This document shows positions 8,066 through 18,205 of a stretch of DNA of 58,910 nucleotides, one piece after another. The first letter of the stretch is position 1. Each line of letters opens with the position of its first letter. Location: assembly GCA_019242475.1 (NCBI GenBank), contig JAFAVK010000100.1:1-58910 (forward strand), in the 5' to 3' direction. This DNA comes from Acidobacteriota bacterium. Lineage in GTDB: Bacteria > Acidobacteriota > Blastocatellia > Pyrinomonadales > Pyrinomonadaceae. The translations under genes and the position numbers were made by a program. Below the pieces are notes generated by a model. It did no database searches. It was not told the origin of the DNA and was given only the letters and a program-made list of their open reading frames with translations.

Positions 8066-10891
8066 TTATGACATGAAGCGGCGGCGCGGCGCAGCCGGCA
8101 GGCGCGCCTGCTTCTTCGAAGGGGCGGGCGCGGGCCGCGGCGGCGTAGGGTCGGGCGGACTGAGCGGCAGCAGAACCTCGTGCCTCACGTAGCGGCCCGG
8201 TTCGCCCGCGAACTTCACGCCCAGAGTCCGGTCAGAGCTGATGGTCAGCTCCACGCCGACGCCGCCACTGTTGCTCGACAGGCCGACCCGCTTCGGGCCT
8301 TCGAAGTGAACCGTGTACTCCCGGCCGGGGACGCCTTCGAGCATGAGGCGCAGCCACTCTTTGCCGGTGTCCGCGTCCTTCACGACCCGCGAGCGGAGCA
8401 CGCGCAGGCCGGCGTTCGTGTCGCCCGGCCGCGGCGCCTCGCGCTTGACGAACACGTCCGTCCCCTCTTCGTACCTGACGACCGCCGTCAACATCAAGCG
8501 GTCTCCGGAGGCGGGGAAGGTGCGGCCGGTATCTGCCTCGAAGGCGGCCGACTGCACGTCGCCCGTCCGCTCGATTGTGAACTTGACGGGCCTCTCGCCG
8601 ACCTCTACGGACTTGATGCGCGCGTCGAGGGGGAAGGCGGGCGCGAGCACTATCTTCGAGTGCGCCCCGCCCGCGTCCTGCCCCTTCGGGAAGAGGAGCA
8701 GGATGCTCAACTCGCCCTCCTTGCGCGAGAGGATGAGGTCGAACAGCTTGTCTCCCGCGCGCACGCGCCGCACGACGACGTGATCCCAGTCGGCGGGGAG
8801 CTGCGGCGCGAACCTTACGGTCGAGCCCGCGTCTTCGACCTCCAGCCCCAGCAGCCCGCGCAGGAGCGGCGTGACGGTCATCGCCTCCGACCAGACCTGG
8901 TGGTGCGAGGAGCGGCCGAAGGGCGCGTCGTAGTCGCCCGAGAGCAGCTCGGTCGTGTAGCCGAGCGCGCCCTGCTCGCGCAGGAGCACGTTCGACATCA
9001 AAGCCTGAAGGCCGACCGCGGGCCGCCCGTAGCGGTACGCGCCCATGCTCGCCCAGCCGGTGAAGAGCGGCCACACAGAGCCGCTGTGGTACGAGAGCGG
9101 GTCATAGAGCAGGCTCTCGTCCGAGACGATGCGCGCGCCCCAGTCGGTCGCGAGGTGGCCGGAGCCGAGGTGGTCGATCTCTTCTTGCGCGCGCTCTTCG
9201 TCGAGCACGCCGAACCAGAGCGGGACGGCGGGCAGCACCGTGTCCTCTTCGAAGAGTTTCGACTTGTCCTGCTCGTTCATCCGCTGCTGTCGGCGCTCGC
9301 GGTTCGGCCCCTTGTCGGCCTCGCGCGGCTCCGTGCGCGGGACGTTGGTGGCGAAGGCGTAGAAGCCGCGCTCGGGTAACCAGTAGGTCTTCTCGACCGC
9401 CTCGGTCACGCGCTCGACTGCTTCCGCGGCCTCGGCGGCGAGCTTCTCGTCCCCCAACTGCCCGGCCATCTCCTCGATTGAGCGCAGCGCCTCGACCCAG
9501 AGCCCTTGCATGTAAATCTCTTCGTGCGGCGGGTAGAGCGAGCCGCCCTCGACCCAGCCGTGCCCGACGTTGGTGTTCTCGACGAGGGAGTTTCCGTCCG
9601 TGTCGGTCGCCTTCGTGAAGCGGTAGGCTTTGACAATCGAGTCCCAGTTGGCGCGCAGGTACTTGAGGTCGCCGCTCGCGCGGAAGTAGTCGGCGTGCGC
9701 GATGACGTAGAGCGGCGTGGCGTCGGCGCTCGCCCAGGGGTACGGGTAGTCCGTGAACCACGGGACGAGCGACGCGCTCTGCGAAATCTCGTGCGGGATT
9801 TTGCCGTCGGCGCGCTGGTACTTCTTGAGGAAGTCGAGCGCCGTGCGCGCGCCCTCGAAGTCGCCGTAGGAGTCGAGCGCGAGCGCCGTCCAGAGCGCGT
9901 CGCGGCCGAAGAACCAGGCGAAGCCGGGGCGCTCGGACTCGCCCGCCGTGCGGAAGCCCGCGACGAGCCCGCGCCCGAGCAAAGGGTTCTCGACGAAGCC
10001 CTTGTCGATGCCGACCTTCGCCCACGCGAAAGCCTCGTTGACGCGCGCGTCCGGCGTTTCGACCGCAGTCGTCTCGTCGAGCAGGCGGCGGTAGTGCTCG
10101 ACGTTCTGCTCGTACAGCGCGCGCGCCGAGCCGAGCAGGCGCGCGTAGGTCGCGCGCGCGTCGTCGCGCCCCTTCACGCTCCCGGCGATGACGATGGGGA
10201 TGAAGTTCGACTTCAGCTCCGAGGGGTTCACCTCCATCCGGAACTCGGCGGGCACGTCGCGCGGCTCCTCCTGATAAGGCATGACGGACACGTCGCGCGC
10301 GGCGGGGCTCCCGACCATGCCCGCGTAGCGCCCCGTCTCTTCGTAGACGAAGTAGGCGCGCTGCTTCTCGTCCCAGGAGAGCGAGGGGGTCATCGTCCCG
10401 GCGGGCCACATCAGCTTCAGGCGCGGGCGGAAGCGGGCCGTGACCGTGACGGGCAGCGCCGAGTCAACGTCGAGCAGCATGACGACGCCGGCCTCGTCGA
10501 GCGGCGCGAAGATGGTCTGCCTGACCGTGAAGGCGGCGTGCGAGTAGGTGACGGTCGTCGCCTCGGGTCGCACGTCGATGAGGGCCGCCGTGTCGGAGCC
10601 CTTGAACTCAAGCGGGTAGCCTTCGACGCCGAACGACAGCTCGAAGTCGTCGAGGATTTGCAAAGGGTAGGCCCACGCTTCGAGCTGCCGGTGCTCGTAG
10701 CCGAAGGCGGCCGACTTGCGCCCGAGCACGTCGAGGAACGCGCCCGGCCGCGTGCGTCTTTCGAGCCGGAGGCCGCTCTGTGGGAAGGGGAATTTCGGGA
10801 CGAGTTGGGCGTGGGCGACGGTGGGAACGAGTGAGAAGAGAAAGAGGAGAAACGGCAGCGAACGAACGATTGAGTGTGGCCGTTGCGTCAT
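8066..10891 (-). CDS. Secreted glucosidase-like enzyme (amylo-alpha-1,6-glucosidase / GH63-like fold)
   Basis: 941-residue protein from the ATG at 10891, which puts a clear signal peptide (SIVRSLPFLLFLFSLVPTVAHA) at the N-terminus; the frame extends 30 codons upstream, but that part is repeat DNA. An N-terminal beta-sandwich (about 30-290) precedes an (alpha/alpha)6-barrel region (about 300-720) with FAWFFGRDALWTALALDSYGDF, WVEGGSLYPPHEEIYMQG and HSGSVWPLFTGWASMG, as in glycogen-debranching and GH63-type enzymes. A C-terminal beta domain and a Pro-rich basic tail follow. It probably cleaves exported oligosaccharides; the exact substrate is not determinable. Confidence 0.82.
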   Translation of the reverse strand: MTQRPHSIVRSLPFLLFLFSLVPTVAHAQLVPKFPFPQSGLRLERRTRPGAFLDVLGRKSAAFGYEHRQLEAWAYPLQILDDFELSFGVEGYPLEFKGSDTAALIDVRPEATTVTYSHAAFTVRQTIFAPLDEAGVVMLLDVDSALPVTVTARFRPRLKLMWPAGTMTPSLSWDEKQRAYFVYEETGRYAGMVGSPAARDVSVMPYQEEPRDVPAEFRMEVNPSELKSNFIPIVIAGSVKGRDDARATYARLLGSARALYEQNVEHYRRLLDETTAVETPDARVNEAFAWAKVGIDKGFVENPLLGRGLVAGFRTAGESERPGFAWFFGRDALWTALALDSYGDFEGARTALDFLKKYQRADGKIPHEISQSASLVPWFTDYPYPWASADATPLYVIAHADYFRASGDLKYLRANWDSIVKAYRFTKATDTDGNSLVENTNVGHGWVEGGSLYPPHEEIYMQGLWVEALRSIEEMAGQLGDEKLAAEAAEAVERVTEAVEKTYWLPERGFYAFATNVPRTEPREADKGPNRERRQQRMNEQDKSKLFEEDTVLPAVPLWFGVLDEERAQEEIDHLGSGHLATDWGARIVSDESLLYDPLSYHSGSVWPLFTGWASMGAYRYGRPAVGLQALMSNVLLREQGALGYTTELLSGDYDAPFGRSSHHQVWSEAMTVTPLLRGLLGLEVEDAGSTVRFAPQLPADWDHVVVRRVRAGDKLFDLILSRKEGELSILLLFPKGQDAGGAHSKIVLAPAFPLDARIKSVEVGERPVKFTIERTGDVQSAAFEADTGRTFPASGDRLMLTAVVRYEEGTDVFVKREAPRPGDTNAGLRVLRSRVVKDADTGKEWLRLMLEGVPGREYTVHFEGPKRVGLSSNSGGVGVELTISSDRTLGVKFAGEPGRYVRHEVLLPLSPPDPTPPRPAPAPSKKQARLPAAPRRRFMS

Positions 10892-10910
10892 TGCCGCTGC
10901 GAGTGCAACC

Positions 10911-11010
10911 AGGTCAGTACCGCCCGCGGTAGCGGGTGGCTCGGGTCTGCGCCATACGTGCCGTAAGAGAGTAACACGCACCCACCCGCTACCGCGGGCG
11001 GTACCGACCT
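10911..11010. repeat. REPIN-like inverted pair of GC-rich palindromic repeats
   Basis: Two 29-bp arms in inverted orientation (10911-10939 and 10982-11010), one mismatch, 42-bp spacer. Each arm contains the smaller palindrome CCCGC-GGTA-GCGGG. The layout resembles paired REP elements and lies upstream of the secreted glucosidase, downstream of mdh. Confidence 0.7.
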
Positions 11011-11048
11011 GATTGGCGACGCCTCAATCTGCCCTCAAAGTGTTTGAC

Positions 11049-11984
<936 letters not shown>

Positions 11985-12185
11985 CGCTTTTCTTCGTTCC
12001 TTTCTCTCAGGTGGATGTTTGATTGCTCGAACCTACGGGTCACAGGCGGGGCTCGTCGCGGGGCGCGCACGCCTGCCGCCGCCTGCCCCCACTTGCAAGA
12101 AATTATTAGTGAACCGCGAGTGTAAAGTGGGCTACAGGCGGTGTCAACGTAGGAGCCAGCCCCCGGGCCGCCGTCCTCAGAAAGA

Positions 12186-12215
12186 GAGCCCGCCCCGTGT
12201 GTGCGGGGCGGGCTC
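12186..12215 (-). terminator. Intrinsic terminator after the mosaic secreted protein
   Basis: 11-bp perfect stem (GAGCCCGCCCC with its complement), 8-base loop, 24 bp beyond the stop codon of the minus-strand gene and followed by TCTCTTT on that strand. Confidence 0.65.
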
Positions 12216-12239
12216 GGGGGCGAAGGCGACGCGCGCGGC

Positions 12240-15200
12240 TCACGGGCCGAAGCGCTGGCGGTACTCGGTCGAGGTGATGAAGGCGTTGACCATCTCGGCC
12301 TGGACGTAGTTGCCGTTGAACTGGTTCAGCTTGTCGAGCCAGAACCTCCAGCCGGCGTAGTTGAGCCCCGGCTCGGGCGCGTCGTCGGGGTTGCGCCGCA
12401 GGTAGCCGAAGTACTGCATCAGCACGAAGGCGCGGTTCGACTCGTTGAGCTGGAGGGCTGCGTCTTCCGCGACCTTGCGCAGCACGGAGGCGCGCCCCGC
12501 CGTGGTGTTGTTCGCGGTCAACTCCGCGACCAACTGGTCGCGCTCGGCCTGCGTGAGCGCCGCGCCCGTGTTCGCGCGGAGCTTGTCCACGAACTGCGCG
12601 GGCGTCAGCGCGGCGGGGAAGGCGGCGAGGAAGCGCGAACGCTGGACGAACTCCAGCGCGTACGCCTGCTTGTTGGCTTCGAGCTGCGCCTCCCACGCGC
12701 CCTGGTTGACGACGACGTTCTGCCCGATGCGCTGCGTGTCGGGCAGGAACTCGTTGAGGCGGATGACGGGCACCGTGCCCGGCACGCCCGGCGAGGTCGC
12801 GTCACCGTAGGCCGCCTTGTAAAAGCGGTAGACGAGGTAGCCCGTGTTCTGAAACTCGATGGAGACGAAGAAGGCCGCCGAGACGTTGATCCGCTTCACG
12901 TCCCTGCACGAAACGTTCGCGCCGCACTGTGTGATCTCGCCAGTCCAGAAGGCGAGGCCCGCGGCGTCCGCCTCGCGGTTGAGGAAATCGATGTAGTGCT
13001 GCCCGACGAAGAAGTTGGCGTTAAAGGCGGCGTCGCCGACCGGGTTCGAGCCGTTCACGGCGTCGTCGCTGTTGATGGTCACGACGGCGGAGGCCGGCGC
13101 CCCGAGCGTCGCCCCCGAGGCGTCCGAGAGCGCGAACGTGAAGGTCTCGGCCGGCTCGGCGAACGCGTCGTCGGTGACGAAGACCGTCACGGTCTTCGAC
13201 GCCTCGCCCGGCGCGAAGACCAGCGTGCCGAGCGTCTGCGTGTAGTCCCGCAACCGGCTCGCCGTCCCGTCCGAGGTCGCATAGTCAACACTCGCGGCCG
13301 CCGCGGTGCTGCCCGAACGCGTCACGTTAATCAGAACCTTCCGCGCAGACTCGTTGACGCTGAACCCGGCCGCGCCGAGCTGCACGGTCGGCGCGGCCGT
13401 CGCCGCCGCCGAGAGCGTCAGGCTGTAGCCTCCGGTCGCGCCGGCCGCGTAGGAGTTGGCGAGGATGGTGTAGGTGCCGGACGCGGACAGCGTGACGGTG
13501 CCGCTCGCGGGTGGGACGCGCGAGTTGGTGCCGCCCCCGCCATCGTCGTCTGTAGCCACGACCGAGCCGTCCGGCCCGACGATAATGAGGTAGGTGTCGA
13601 AGGCGCTCGAAGACATTGAGACCGAGATCTGCTGGCCGGCCGCGCCGCCGAACGTGTAGGAGTCGTAGTAGGAGCCGTCGCTGAGGTTGCAGTCCGTCAC
13701 GCTGAGCGTCGCGCTCAGCGTCTGGTTGGGGCTGATGCCGGCGACCGTGCACTGCTGGGCGGCGGTCAGGCTCAGCGAGTAGCCGCCGGTGGTGGCGGGC
13801 GCGAAGGAGTTGGCGAGGACGGTGTAGGTGCCGCTCGACGGCAGCGTGAACACGCCGGAGTCGGGCGGGATGCGCGAGTTGGTGCCGCCGCCGCCGTCGT
13901 CGTTCGACGCCAGCACCGAGCCGTTCGGCGCCAGGAGGAAAAGGAACGTGTCGAAGGCGCTCGAATTCATCTTCAAGACCACCTGCTGGCCGGCCGTGCC
14001 GCTGAAGGTATAGGGGTCGTAGAACGAGCCGTCCGTCAGCTTACAGTCGGTGTTGCTGAGCGTCCCGCCGAGAGTCTGACCGACGGCAATCGGCGTCGCG
14101 GTGCAACCGCCCGAGGCCGCGGCCGCCTGCGTGACCGTGAACGTGCTGCCGGCGACGGTCAGCGTCCCCGTGCGCGAGAGGTTGCCGGTGTTCGCCTGGA
14201 CTGAGTAGCCGGCCGACCCGTTGCCCGTGCCGTTCGCGCCCGAGGTGATGCTGATCCAGCCCACGTTGCTGGCGGCCGACCAGCCGCAGCCGGCGCTCGT
14301 CGTCACGTTGACGCTGCCGGCCGCGCCCGCGGCCGGGACGCCGTTGTTACTCGTGGGCGAGATGGAGAAGGTGCAGGACGAGCCGCCCTGCGTCACGGAG
14401 AAGGCGCGGCCGCCCACGGTGAGCGTCCCCGTGCGGGAACTCGTGGCCGTGTTCGCGTCCACCGAGTAGTTGACGGCGCCGCCGCCGGTGCCCGTGGCGC
14501 CCGAGGTGACGTGGAGCCAGGCGGCGTTCGAGGTCGCGGTTCGGACGCAGGACGTGGCCGAGGCCGTGACCGCGATGCTGCCCGTGCCGCCGTTGCTGCT
14601 GAAGGAGTTGCTCGTGGGCGAGATGGTGAAGCTACAGCCCATGTCGCGCTCACGTCCGAACCAGAGGTAGCGGGGGACGGTGCTCTCGTCGCCGCCGCCG
14701 TTCTGTAGGTAGTAGGTGCCCGCCACCCAGGAGTTCGGGCTGGCCTTGTGCTGGTGGACGGTGTGGTAGTCGCCCCACTCATCTCGTGTCGGGCCGCTGT
14801 TACTTTCCGCCGCGGCGTAAAGCGCCAGAGGCGAGAAGCCGTTCTGCACGTCGTCAGAAATCCAGATGTTGGTGCCGGGGTAGAAGATGCCGCCGCCGTA
14901 TGCAAGCAGACCGGCGACGTTGCCGGACGCGTTAACCGAGGCGGTCGGCATGAGCCACGCGAACTGCGCGTGCCAGATGTTGTTCTGACTGATCAGTGCC
15001 CGCGTACTCTGGTTGAAACGGGCGACGATGGTGTAGGGATAAGGGAAGTTCGAGTCCTGTCGGGCGGCCCACATAAAGCCGAGGACGCCGTTCGCGACCC
15101 AGGCGCCGAGGACGCGGCTGTCGGCGCGCGCGGCCCAGTTGGTGCCATCGGGGCTCTTTGCCACGCCGTCGTGGAGCATGATGGCGAACGGGTTGTGGGT

Positions 15201-16508
15201 TACGTCATCCCAGAGAATGTCGTTCGAAGCGTCATCCCAGCGGAAGATGCGGAGCCTGGATGAGTCGATGTGCGCGGCCCAATACATCGTGGTCGTTGCC
15301 CCCTCGGTCAGGCGTGGGGCCAAGTCTTCGGGGTAGATGACGCGCGGGTCGAACTCGACCATGCGCGGGAAAAAGTTGTAGTTAATCGCGCCGCCCGCGG
15401 CCAACTCCGACAGGCGCACGCGCCACACGACGGAGCCGAGGAAGCGGGAGCCGTTGAAGACGTTCGAGGTGAGGTATACGAAATTCGTCGCCACCGTCAT
15501 GTCCGGGAAGTCGAGCCACGCCCCGGCCGGGAAGCCGAAATTCTGCGCGGTAAAGTTGTAATAGCTCCACTGGTTATTCAGCACGCTGGTCGCGCCGACG
15601 GCGCGCGCGAGTCGGAGCGTGTTCGAGGTGCCGTCACTGACGTACTGGAGCGCCCAGAGCATCATGTCTTGGGCGGGGGCGTAGTTGGCAACCTGGTCGC
15701 AGCAGAAGCCGCGGTTGACACCCGGGAAGGTGGTGTAAGGGTCAACGTACGTGAAGGTCGCGCCGCCGTCCGAGGAGCGTGCGGCGTACCAGTTGCCGGT
15801 GTAAAAGATCGTGTTCCCCATGCTCCCGACGCTCGGCTCGCCGACGGCGCCGCGCTGCCCCGAGGCGCCCACGGGAATGTCGCGCACGGTGCCGTAGACG
15901 AGATCGGTCGCGGCCGCGGCCTGCGGCGGAACGTCGGGCGCGGCCTTGCCCGACGGCGCGGCCGACTCCTCCCTGTAGGCTCGTTGCGGCGTGTCCACCA
16001 TGTTCGCGCCGGGCAGGTGGCCGAGGGTGACCGGCGCCGTCGGCGGGTCGGCCGGCGTGTCCAGAATGACCTTCCCATCACCCGGCCGGATGGGCACGGC
16101 GGGATTAATCTCCTTCATCTCCTCGTTCATCAGCTCGGCCCGCTCGGCTGTCAGCGACGGCACTTTCTGGTAGACCGGGCCGGAAGCTTCGTGCGGGACG
16201 GCCGTGCCGCCGTTGGCCGCGGCTCGCCCCGAGGCGACGATTGAAGAGGCGAGCCCCGCCGGTGCCGTCTGCGCCGCAGGAGGTTTCGCGTCCGCCGCAG
16301 AGTCCGGCTGGGCTGCCGATTTGCCCTTACCGCCCTTGCGGCTGACGGCGTCAGTGAGGTCGGGCGCCGCGGGCTCCTCGGGTCGGAAGAGTTGCCGCGC
16401 GGCTTCACCCTTACGCTCCGAGGCGTCCTGCTTCTGTGCGTATGAGGTGGGGAAGAGTGGGGACAGTGCGAGACAGCAGACGATGATAAGAGCGGTGAGC
16501 GTTCTCAT
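12240..16508 (-). CDS. Large secreted mosaic protein: sialidase-like region, 2 BACON, 2 PPC, Calx-beta, DUF4214
   Basis: 1422 residues with a signal peptide (MRTLTALIIVCCLALSPLFP, cleavage near SYA-Q). Residues about 200-620 resemble BNR/sialidase-like surface proteins (VGEPSVGSMGNTIFYTGNWYAA, SSDGGATFTY). Then come two BACON repeats (about 622-790; WLHVTSG and WISITSG, ending SVTQGG/TVTQAA), two pre-peptidase C-terminal domains (about 799-1035; FDTFLFLLAP, FDTYLIIVGP), a Calx-beta domain (about 1041-1145) and two DUF4214-like modules (about 1163-1421; FLNREADAAGLAFW, YAGWRFWLDKLN). It is probably a cell-surface or secreted carbohydrate- or protein-binding factor. No catalytic residues are recognised. 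AAGGAGAAGG precedes the ATG. Confidence 0.85.
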   Translation of the reverse strand: MRTLTALIIVCCLALSPLFPTSYAQKQDASERKGEAARQLFRPEEPAAPDLTDAVSRKGGKGKSAAQPDSAADAKPPAAQTAPAGLASSIVASGRAAANGGTAVPHEASGPVYQKVPSLTAERAELMNEEMKEINPAVPIRPGDGKVILDTPADPPTAPVTLGHLPGANMVDTPQRAYREESAAPSGKAAPDVPPQAAAATDLVYGTVRDIPVGASGQRGAVGEPSVGSMGNTIFYTGNWYAARSSDGGATFTYVDPYTTFPGVNRGFCCDQVANYAPAQDMMLWALQYVSDGTSNTLRLARAVGATSVLNNQWSYYNFTAQNFGFPAGAWLDFPDMTVATNFVYLTSNVFNGSRFLGSVVWRVRLSELAAGGAINYNFFPRMVEFDPRVIYPEDLAPRLTEGATTTMYWAAHIDSSRLRIFRWDDASNDILWDDVTHNPFAIMLHDGVAKSPDGTNWAARADSRVLGAWVANGVLGFMWAARQDSNFPYPYTIVARFNQSTRALISQNNIWHAQFAWLMPTASVNASGNVAGLLAYGGGIFYPGTNIWISDDVQNGFSPLALYAAAESNSGPTRDEWGDYHTVHQHKASPNSWVAGTYYLQNGGGDESTVPRYLWFGRERDMGCSFTISPTSNSFSSNGGTGSIAVTASATSCVRTATSNAAWLHVTSGATGTGGGAVNYSVDANTATSSRTGTLTVGGRAFSVTQGGSSCTFSISPTSNNGVPAAGAAGSVNVTTSAGCGWSAASNVGWISITSGANGTGNGSAGYSVQANTGNLSRTGTLTVAGSTFTVTQAAAASGGCTATPIAVGQTLGGTLSNTDCKLTDGSFYDPYTFSGTAGQQVVLKMNSSAFDTFLFLLAPNGSVLASNDDGGGGTNSRIPPDSGVFTLPSSGTYTVLANSFAPATTGGYSLSLTAAQQCTVAGISPNQTLSATLSVTDCNLSDGSYYDSYTFGGAAGQQISVSMSSSAFDTYLIIVGPDGSVVATDDDGGGGTNSRVPPASGTVTLSASGTYTILANSYAAGATGGYSLTLSAAATAAPTVQLGAAGFSVNESARKVLINVTRSGSTAAAASVDYATSDGTASRLRDYTQTLGTLVFAPGEASKTVTVFVTDDAFAEPAETFTFALSDASGATLGAPASAVVTINSDDAVNGSNPVGDAAFNANFFVGQHYIDFLNREADAAGLAFWTGEITQCGANVSCRDVKRINVSAAFFVSIEFQNTGYLVYRFYKAAYGDATSPGVPGTVPVIRLNEFLPDTQRIGQNVVVNQGAWEAQLEANKQAYALEFVQRSRFLAAFPAALTPAQFVDKLRANTGAALTQAERDQLVAELTANNTTAGRASVLRKVAEDAALQLNESNRAFVLMQYFGYLRRNPDDAPEPGLNYAGWRFWLDKLNQFNGNYVQAEMVNAFITSTEYRQRFGP

Positions 16509-16826
16509 TTACCTTCTCCTTCATGCTCGGTGCGAGAGCGGAACGTGAGTTTGCGTGCGACGCGGAACGCCGGCGCTTTTCCCCGCGTGTCGGACTGTGG
16601 CGGAAAGTACAGGACGGGCCGCTTCAGAAGGCTGAGGCGTGTGGCCCGATTGTCATGAGCGTTGCGTAGACGGTTAAGGCTACGGTGACTAGAATGAGCG
16701 ACGGCGTCGCGAGGTCGCCGAAAGACGGTCAGACTAAAGGAGCCGGGACTATATGTAAAAGTCCCGGCGCTGTCAATTAAATTTTTGGCCGCGCCCGCCC
16801 GGCCCTTCACGCGCACGAGCACGAGG
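16509..16826. other. Divergent intergenic region with hairpin
   Basis: Upstream region of the mosaic secreted gene (minus) and the Smr gene (plus). It holds the strong Shine-Dalgarno site next to 16508 and a 9-bp stem (16742-16750 / 16760-16768, GCCGGGACT and complement) followed by a T-rich stretch on the plus strand. No credible gene is seen; open frames here overlap both neighbours and have no protein character. Confidence 0.5.
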
Positions 16827-17213
16827 ATGCGGAGTCTCTACGAATTAGTTCTGAGGTTATTCGGGGCGGACGTGAGAGGGCGCCCCGAACCGGTCGCGCG
16901 CCCGCGCGCCGTCGAAGAAGAACCTGACGTTGACCCCTTCGACCCTTTCCCCGAGCCGGTGCGCTTGGAGATAGGGGACGTGTTCGACCTCCACTCCATC
17001 CCGCCGCGCGAGGTGCGCGCCGTGGTCGAAGAGTATTTGCGCGAGGCGCACCGGAAAGGCTTCCGGCAGGTGCGCATCATCCACGGCAAGGGCGTCGGCG
17101 TGCAGCGCGAGGTGGTGCGCTCGGTGCTCACGCGCACGCCCTTCGTCGAACACTTCTCCGACGCCCCGCCCGAGGCCGGCGGCTGGGGCGCGACCGTCGC
17201 CTTTCTCAAATAA
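16827..17213 (+). CDS. Smr-domain protein
   Basis: 128 residues from the ATG at 16827; an upstream TTG at 16785 would add a low-complexity leader. The C-terminal Smr domain (about 50-128) has FDLHSIPPREVRAVVEEYL, with DLHS where DLHG is usual, and the HGKGVGVQREVVRSVL motif, ending GWGATVAFLK. Stand-alone Smr domains are small DNA/RNA-binding nucleases related to the MutS2 C-terminus. The N-terminal 45 residues are acidic and Pro-rich. It is divergent from the mosaic secreted gene. Molecular target unknown. Confidence 0.88.
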   Translation: MRSLYELVLRLFGADVRGRPEPVARPRAVEEEPDVDPFDPFPEPVRLEIGDVFDLHSIPPREVRAVVEEYLREAHRKGFRQVRIIHGKGVGVQREVVRSVLTRTPFVEHFSDAPPEAGGWGATVAFLK

Positions 17214-17561
17214 GCTTCCGGCTTGTCCGCGCACGCGCCTGTGAGGTAAAAAGCGTGAGCGCGGGCGGGCGACGCCCCCACGGACAGACGCATGGACTGG
17301 AAGAACCAACTCCCCTGCGGCGATAACCTGCGCGTGCCGCGCCAGGAGCGGGGCCTTGCCGAACCATTCGGCTTTTCATGCCCTCTCACGTCGTTTGACC
17401 GAATGATTCGGCAAAATAGAAGTTAGGTGTTCGATAGTTTCAATGGGAGCAAAGGGAATCAAACGACACGACAACTCTCAAATTCCTTTAGTCGTCCGGG
17501 GCGGCGTGTGTTGCCGGGCGTTAGATGTCTTCCAAGGTGCGGAGCAGACTGAGGAGGTGAG
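17214..17561. other. Intergenic region with methyltransferase-like remnant and two dyads
   Basis: No intact gene. An ORF of 44 codons at 17292-17426 begins MDWKNQLPCGDNLRV, which resembles the N-terminus of DNA methyltransferases (N-x-L-x-x-GDNL) but loses similarity after about 15 residues. Two 13-bp dyads CCGAA-N3-TTCGG lie at 17359-17371 and 17399-17411. The next gene has its own strong ribosome-binding site. Confidence 0.4.
17357..17413. promoter_or_regulatory. Pair of CCGAA-N3-TTCGG dyads (operator-like)
   Basis: Two 13-bp palindromes, CCGAACCATTCGG and CCGAATGATTCGG, with centres 40 bp apart (close to four helical turns). They also form a 15-bp inverted repeat with one mismatch. They lie about 150 bp before the small membrane protein gene. 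A role as a repressor site is inference. Confidence 0.35.
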
Positions 17562-17801
17562 ATGACACAAGCTCTGTTAGTTATCCTGTACCTCGTAGCG
17601 GCGGCCATCCTCATTCCCCTTATCGCGGCGCTCGGCTTCTGGCTTAAAGGCGCGGACTCCATCGCGCTCCCGGGGCTCGGAATCATCATCGCCACGCCGC
17701 TGCTCGTGGCGGTGCTGGCCGTGGCAGAGGTCGGGGCGATCTTGTGCGCCGCGTATTGCGTCCGCTACCTACCCGCGGCGCGGATGTTGTTTGGTGAATG
17801 A
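17562..17801 (+). CDS. Small two-helix membrane protein
   Basis: 79 residues with two hydrophobic helices (about 4-28 and 38-70) joined by a short Gly/Ser-containing loop (KGADSIALPGLG). No known family is recognised. The start is well supported by GAGGAGGTGA directly upstream of the ATG. It is likely in the inner membrane. It stands alone between a region of gene remnants on either side, and its function is unknown. Confidence 0.65.
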   Translation: MTQALLVILYLVAAAILIPLIAALGFWLKGADSIALPGLGIIIATPLLVAVLAVAEVGAILCAAYCVRYLPAARMLFGE

Positions 17802-17807
17802 GCTTGA

Positions 17808-18062
17808 CGGGCGAACCCGCATGAGGAGGGCGAGAGGGCGCAAATCCGCCCCCGCGGCCCTTCGATGAAGGGCAAGGTGAACGACGGCGCCCTCGTCACG
17901 GGCGCGCCCTGTCAACCTGAAGAGCTGTCCGTCGGCGACATTGTCTTGGTGCGCGTGAAGGGCAATGATTACTTGCACCCCGCCCGCGACACCACGGCTT
18001 TCGGGTGCCGGCCTGGGGCCGGCGGGCGCGTGATGCGCGGCGTTGGGCCTACTCTACGATGA
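17808..18062 (+). pseudogene. Remnant of an S24-peptidase-like/small hypothetical protein
   Basis: The frame reads ERAQIRPRGPSMKGKVNDG, then EELSVGDIVLVRVKGNDYLH, which resembles the beta domain shared by LexA/S24-type proteins and short bacterial relatives (RPRG-x-SM, then VGD-x-VLV-x-V). After YLHP the similarity stops abruptly and the sequence becomes composition-biased. There is no ATG, GTG or TTG in frame before the RPRGPSM segment; the ATG at 17865 is internal to the domain. A truncated gene copy is the best reading. Confidence 0.45.
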
Positions 18063-18205
18063 TTCAATGGGTGGGGGCATGAAACATAACTCTTCGTTAT
18101 CCTGCGTATGCCTGAGCCAAATTATACTGTGGTGTCTGTTGCCCGCCGTGGCGGCGATAGCCGGCACACATTCCCAGAATGGTGTTGCCCGTGGGCCAGA
18201 CCAAA

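Noticed and set aside
10892..10981. 30-codon N-terminal extension of the secreted glucosidase
   Set aside because: It lies in REPIN-like DNA and would bury the signal peptide.
16505..16822. 105-codon minus-strand ORF upstream of the mosaic protein
   Set aside because: Composition is not protein-like, it overlaps the strong ribosome-binding site of the next gene and the Smr gene start.
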